DNA of 64,000 nucleotides from Epiperipatus broadwayi (lineage: Eukaryota; Onychophora; Udeonychophora; Euonychophora; Peripatidae), in the NCBI GenBank assembly GCA_028023455.1, contig JAQFVV010012398.1, forward strand, positions 6,036,682-6,100,681. The letters are read 5' to 3'. The position numbers and the translations under genes were made by a program. Shown piece by piece: positions 58,986-64,000 of the stretch. The notes beneath the pieces were generated by a model, which saw only the letters and a program-made list of their open reading frames with translations, did not search any database and had not been told where the DNA came from. Positions within the stretch are counted from its first letter, which is position 1. Each line of letters begins with the position of its first letter.

Positions 58986-59718
58986 TATCAGTAAAGTTAC
59001 TTAAAAAAAAATGATCAAAAAAAAAATATTTTACTTAGGGTTAGTAATTACGGTACACGATTGACGAAGACATTTACAAAACATCCGGTTAATAATTTTA
59101 CAAAAGGACTATATACAAAAAGAAAAATGTTTACCATCGCTTACCTAAGGACCGTTTACGTTTATACTCCTCCCCACAAGTGTTCTATTTTATTTTATAC
59201 ATTTTATTTTTACATATGGCATGACAAGCAAGTTATTTAAATTATTTATTTAAGAAGGTTGCATTGAACTAAATACGTTTTGAAAGATAATGGATTTATA
59301 CGTGTATATTTGCAGCACAATTATAAATACCACCAACTTATTTATGACTGATTAAAATGCTTAAATAGGATTACACTGAAGTAAATTCCCAACAGTACTC
59401 ATCGTAAGGTACCACATTTCGATCATAAACTTACGTGGCTGTGCGCGCCTATACACGTTAAAGCATAATATATATCAACAAAAAAAAAAACATATTTATT
59501 GCAACCTTTTGACTTTTTTTTTTAACAAAAATTAGTTTTTAAAATTTTTTTTTCACTTTCTTGTGTTTAATATATATGCGCAATTTCTTTTACTGGCAGA
59601 GCTTTTATAAGATTTCAAGTATACGACTTATGTAACCAGATAAAAATATTTCATTTTGACAAAATTTGCTCAGGGTATATGTGGTTTATTAAAGATCGGC
59701 CCGAGTTGGTTCGCCACT
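58986..59718 (-). other. Internal region of the non-autonomous element
   Basis: 733 bp without an open frame. On the minus strand it begins G-TGGCGAACCAACTCGGGCC (59718-59698), a plausible primer site one base after the LTR; I cannot name the tRNA. The opposite end lacks a clear purine tract. Confidence 0.6.
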
Positions 59719-61923
59719 GTAACGATCCGGAGAAGGCGACTTAACATAATCTGCACTACGGGGCGCCATCTAGGCATTTGAACCTAGAAAAATTTATAAA
59801 GTAGGCAGATACGTAAGTCAAAAAAAAAAAATTTTTTTTTTTCCTTTTAAATTTTGCATCCGGTCGTTAGCCCATGTCACTAGCTCAGTGGAATAGCAGA
59901 GATTAAATAATATAATATCTTATCCAATTATATTTCAATATTAAATAATAAATAAAATAAGCCACTGCCAGTAATTAGCATACAAACATTTATTTATGCA
60001 CATATATATAAGATTTAAAATTATTTTATTATTAGTTTTACATTTTAACATTATTTTTAACATTCTTTGATTTTAATTTACATTTTAATTTCTATTATAT
60101 TATAAGTTTACATTTTAATTAAGTTCGCACAGATGGGATTATAAAAGCTTGTTATAATAAGTTGCTATAGATCGGTTACATAGATTACACGGTTAAAAAC
60201 ATTCCAAAGTAAACATAAGCGATCAAAATATAAAATTATTGATTACTGACAATTGCGGAGGGAAATTTATATGTAACCCAATAGTATTCACCATAAGATA
60301 CTTGCATTGTCACCAGTAACTTAAAAGACATCCGAATAAATACATTTTAGATACTCACCGTAAGGTATCATTATTTATCGAATGTCTATATATTTTGATC
60401 AAATATGAAAACGCAAAACATAGTTAACCGATAAACAATCCATGCAAGCATCTATAAACAACTTAAATTTAATGCATTTTTATTTAGGATCGAGCATGAA
60501 TACTACATAGATTTGCATTGAAATTAAAATATTCTATCCCTATTTAACCTTAGGCTAAAATTTGTAGTCAAACTGGCATCAATTCATCTGACATATCGAT
60601 GTATTCAATGTAATAAAATACGACAGCACAAAAGGTTAAAAGAAGAAATTGCCTCTTATGAGATAGGAATATTACATCTATCTCTAAAGAAGAGCAATAA
60701 AACAAAAAACTCCATAGAAAGGAACTGCGGTATCCGACTTATAATTCCTTCCATAGGCAAACGGAAGTGTGCGGCGTATGAAGCGATTCTGCCCGTGGCG
60801 AATCAATATTACATCTACTAATCACACCAATATATCCAATCCATTGACCCAATTTAACCACGAAACAAATAACCTAAGATTACCCTCCCCTAATATAACT
60901 TTACAAATCTATACAGCCATTCACGCCCGACTTAAGTTTAACATTTATATAATTTAATTTAATGGAAAACAAAAATCATAATAAAACTTAAAGAACAAAA
61001 AATAAATAAATGGAAATGATTTTACAAAATAAATACATTAAATAAAATTATAACTAATTAATAAATAGTATCGGTCAGATAGAATAATATTGCAATTATT
61101 TAAATCTGGAAAGTTTTTAATTTACTGTTCATAAATTTTAAAGTTCTTACGGTTATTTAAATAGTTCATCTTCATATATTCCTTGCCGATTGAACGTGAA
61201 TTCCCACATCGTCCGAAGATTGGTATCCTGTTGGCCGATTTATTTATCCATCCGGAGATTTTTTTAGTGTAGTTGGTCCTCAATGTAGAAACGATGGTTC
61301 ATTTTTCTTCCTTTCTTAGCAGAACTGAAGGGATTGAAACTGTGCGTCTTTTTCAATCCCCTCAGCACTAACACCTAGCTGTTACATTGTAATAATCATC
61401 AATAACTAGTCACTAATTAATAATTTCCAAATTTTCCTTTTATACGTATTCGAAGGATTGACTTAACATTACGTCATCAATGAGATGATCCTTTTCGTTG
61501 AGGTCCGATTTCCAAATGGATTTATTTCATTTGCTGAAAGTTTCTATTGTTTTCTTATCTGACCGGTGTTTTTACATTTAAATGCCAAGGCGGGTTTACA
61601 TTTAACTAATTAACAATCATTTCCATTTCTGATTAATTAACCTGTTTTCCAAATCAAAAATATGTTTAAAGATAAATTTAAAGATATAATTTTATCTCCA
61701 AATCTTTTTAAAATTTAGTTTTAAAATACTTTTTCTTTAATAAATTTTTATTTTAATAATTTTTCATTATCTGTGCAATTTAATATATGAGTTTAAGATG
61801 ATATTTAATTTCAATTTTTAATTCTTAAAGAAAATTTTTAAATGCGAACTTTTTAATTTACTTCATGTTTAATAAATAAAAAATAAAAAAACAACAATGT
61901 AACGAACGTCTGTGCTCGTTACA
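59719..61923 (-). repeat. LTR of the non-autonomous element, right copy
   Basis: The 5' LTR in minus-strand reading. It differs from the left copy by roughly a dozen substitutions and short indels in homopolymers. Confidence 0.9.
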
Positions 61924-63801
61924 ATATATAACACAAATACGTAAAATTATTTCAGCGAGCCTTAATATATATAACGCAAATACATAAAATTATTTTAGCG
62001 AGCCTTAAAATATGTTTATTTTTATTATGACATATTTAATAATTTGTATTTCTACAAATAGAAGTTGTTGAGATTATTTTTATTTTTTGTTTAGTTAATT
62101 TGTTACTACCAATGATTTTGCATCGAAGCCCAAAAATTTCAACTTTCTTTTTGTCTATTTTTTTTTTTTTTTGCAGAACTAAACTGTGATGTGTAATGTA
62201 TAGAACTGTAAGTAGATTCTCTTTTTAAATCTTTAATTGATAAATATGTACGGATTTAATTCTGTAAAAAAGTCTGCTGGCTAATTTGTACTATCTTTGT
62301 TTTATTTTTTTAAAACAAATAAGGACCGTTACTTAATCTGTTGTTATTACTTAAGTGTGCTAAATGAAATCTGTTTGAAAAAAAGCTTTCTATGAGGCAG
62401 GAAAATTTGAACATTATTACTTATAGGCTCCTGCAAGAAGACTGAAAAAACATGCTACAAGTCAGTCTTGAAAAAGATTGGGTAAGAATTTTTTTTAAGA
62501 TTTCTTTAAATCTATTTTTAAAATATTTAAATGCTTTTCCATAATTTGAAAGCAGAATATAATTAATTTGATAAATATAAGTTCCTGTGTACATTTATTG
62601 TTGCCTTTTAATATATATTAATTAATGCTTTATAATCTTTTTGAAAAGTACTTATTTTTGATGCTTTTACATAATTTTGAAAGCAGAAAAAAAAATAATT
62701 TGATAAAGTTTTGGGAGACAATTAGAACCTCTCTGGTGTAATGTCTTTATTGCTTTTTAGAAAGTCTTTTATTTCTTTATTTAAACAGATGAAATTTAGT
62801 ATATTTTTTTGAAAACTACTCCATCCTCCATTATCAGTAAGTGAAGTTCCTTACTTTTTTAGGCATTTACATTATAGTTTTACTATTTTTGCTCTAATTC
62901 GAATTTCATGGCCTTTTCTTGATTTTTTTAAAAAAATTTTTATATTAGAAGGATTTGTATGATTTAGTCATTTCAATTTGTCCATTTCAACTACTTTTGG
63001 TTAGAAATTCTTTATTGGGGGGGATGTCATTTATACGTTTGCCTTGTTTCAGGGCTTTTTTTATATTTTTCCATCATTGATTTGAGGGATTTTATTATTT
63101 ATTGTTCCATCGATGATTTGAAGTGATTTTTTTTGTTTCCATTGATGATTTGTGCATTTTAGTCATTTCAATTTGTCTATTTTGATTTTCCCACATTCCT
63201 CCATTGCTTATTTGATTTAGTCATTTCAATTTGTCTATTTGTTGCTTGTTTTCTATTTTCAACCATTTGTTTTTTTAATTTGAATTTTATAGCACTTTGT
63301 TGTGCTTTTTTTTAATTTTTGATGTATTTGTTTGATATACATTGCCTCAGAACTGACGAATTGTTGATTTGAGGGGGGGGTCATATTGTCACCGATATCT
63401 GTTTTTTTTAATTTGAATTTTATGGTATTTTCTTTTTTTTTTATAATTTGTACGTTTGATGTATTTGTTTGTTTGCCTCAGGCATTTGTTTTTTATGATT
63501 TGAGTGTTTTTTTTCCATTTTTTAATTTTTTTTTTTTTTTTATAATTTGTACTTTCGATATATTTGTTTGATTGCCTCGGGCATTTTTTTTAACGATTTT
63601 AGTGTTTTTTTCCATCGATGATTTTAGAGTGATTTTTTAATTATTTTTTTTTCTATCGATGATTTTAGTGTGATTTTTTATTTATTTTTTTTTCATCGAT
63701 GATTTCAACCATTTTTGAAAATTTTATTTATCACTTGCAGGCTTTTGTTGATCGTACTACAGCTCACCCCATGGCCAAATGTGGCATAAATGATAACTAC
63801 C

Positions 63802-63850
<49 letters not shown>

Positions 63851-63893
63851 GTTGTTGTTGTTGTTGTTATTATTATTATTATTATATGATTAT
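61924..63893. repeat. Right arm of the large inverted repeat
   Basis: Inverse complement of the left arm. It is uninterrupted and so shows the ancestral joined sequence at the piggyBac target (about 62510-62535). It ends in a long (TTA)n(TTG)n(TTA)n microsatellite (63802-63885), the counterpart of the shorter tract at 50532-50565. Runs of T give a spurious Phe-rich frame at 63386-63571. Confidence 0.9.
63802..63885. repeat. (TTA)n(TTG)n(TTA)n microsatellite
   Basis: An almost uninterrupted triplet repeat that encodes a spurious poly-Leu frame. It forms the outer edge of the inverted-repeat arm and resembles the tail of some retroposons. Confidence 0.95.
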
Positions 63894-64000
63894 TCATACA
63901 GTATACACACATGAATGGGCTGCCCATCAATATGCATTAACCAGTATGGTAAATTTATTGGCTTTTCAGCCCCAAGTTAATCAAGAAACATCATGGTTTT

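Larger units (their letters stand above)
56792..61923 (-). mobile_element. Non-autonomous LTR retrotransposon (LARD/TRIM-like), 5.13 kb
   Basis: Two direct copies of a 2.2-kb sequence, TGTAACGATCCGG...CTCGTTACA, at 56792-58985 and 59719-61923, enclose only 733 bp with no ORF. The ends are perfect 8-bp inverted repeats TGTAACGA/TCGTTACA. A TGG-led primer-site candidate lies next to the LTR at 59718 on the minus strand, so transcription is inferred to run on the minus strand. ATATAT on both sides is a possible target duplication, but it is low-complexity. The LTRs are about 99% alike by eye, so the insertion is recent. It must rely on proteins of another element; which one is not visible here. 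Confidence 0.85.

Noticed and set aside
63386-63571. Phe-rich frame in the right inverted-repeat arm
   Set aside because: Made of T-runs in degenerate arm repeats; the left-arm counterpart does not conserve it.
63699-63914. Poly-Leu open frame
   Set aside because: Produced by the (TTA)n(TTG)n microsatellite.

Overview
This window looks like intergenic, transposon-packed DNA from an AT-rich animal genome. By eye it is about 70% or more A+T, and I find no host protein-coding gene. The evidence for an animal is the mix of element types: a Penelope-like RT fragment, RTE-type and Tx1/L1-like LINE remains, Ty3/gypsy LTR elements with a degenerate tRNA-Lys-type primer site, a piggyBac transposon, a tRNA-headed SINE-like repeat and hammerhead-ribozyme-like motifs. 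I cannot name the species. Cnidarian, mollusc or flatworm would all fit.

Layout. 0-1.5 kb: a minus-strand Penelope-like RT remnant, then a plus-strand RTE-type LINE remnant. 2.3-7.5 kb: a decayed two-ORF LINE (zinc-knuckle ORF1; endonuclease-RT ORF2 with a C-terminal CCHC). 9.5-9.8 kb: a tRNA-derived SINE candidate. 10.05-36.4 kb: a nested Ty3/gypsy complex. An older element (element 2, outer LTRs at 10.05-11.56 and 35.07-36.40 kb) was split by a younger related element (element 1, 11.7-22.9 kb, 2.2-kb LTRs, almost complete gag-pol with few lesions). Element 2 is split again by about 8 kb (24.25-32.3 kb) that holds a minus-strand gag-like fragment and a 0.78-kb palindrome. 36.4-50.5 kb: AT-rich DNA with short hairpins, a 465-bp fold-back repeat that carries a hammerhead-like core in each arm, a minus-strand RTE LINE remnant, and a minus-strand Tx1/L1-like LINE tail. 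That tail is itself interrupted by a 355-bp retroposed repeat with a 13-bp target duplication.

50.5-63.9 kb: one large inverted repeat with arms of about 2 kb. Two later insertions sit inside it. The first is a 4.08-kb piggyBac element with an intact 595-codon transposase in the left arm; the right arm still shows the unoccupied TTAA site. The second is a 5.13-kb LTR element in the centre with 2.2-kb LTRs and only 0.73 kb of non-coding interior.

Function: the only frame that looks fully intact is the piggyBac transposase. Element 1 gag (two overlapping ORFs) is open, but its pol has nonsense codons and frameshifts. The window is best read as a stratigraphy of successive insertions rather than as a cooperating gene set.
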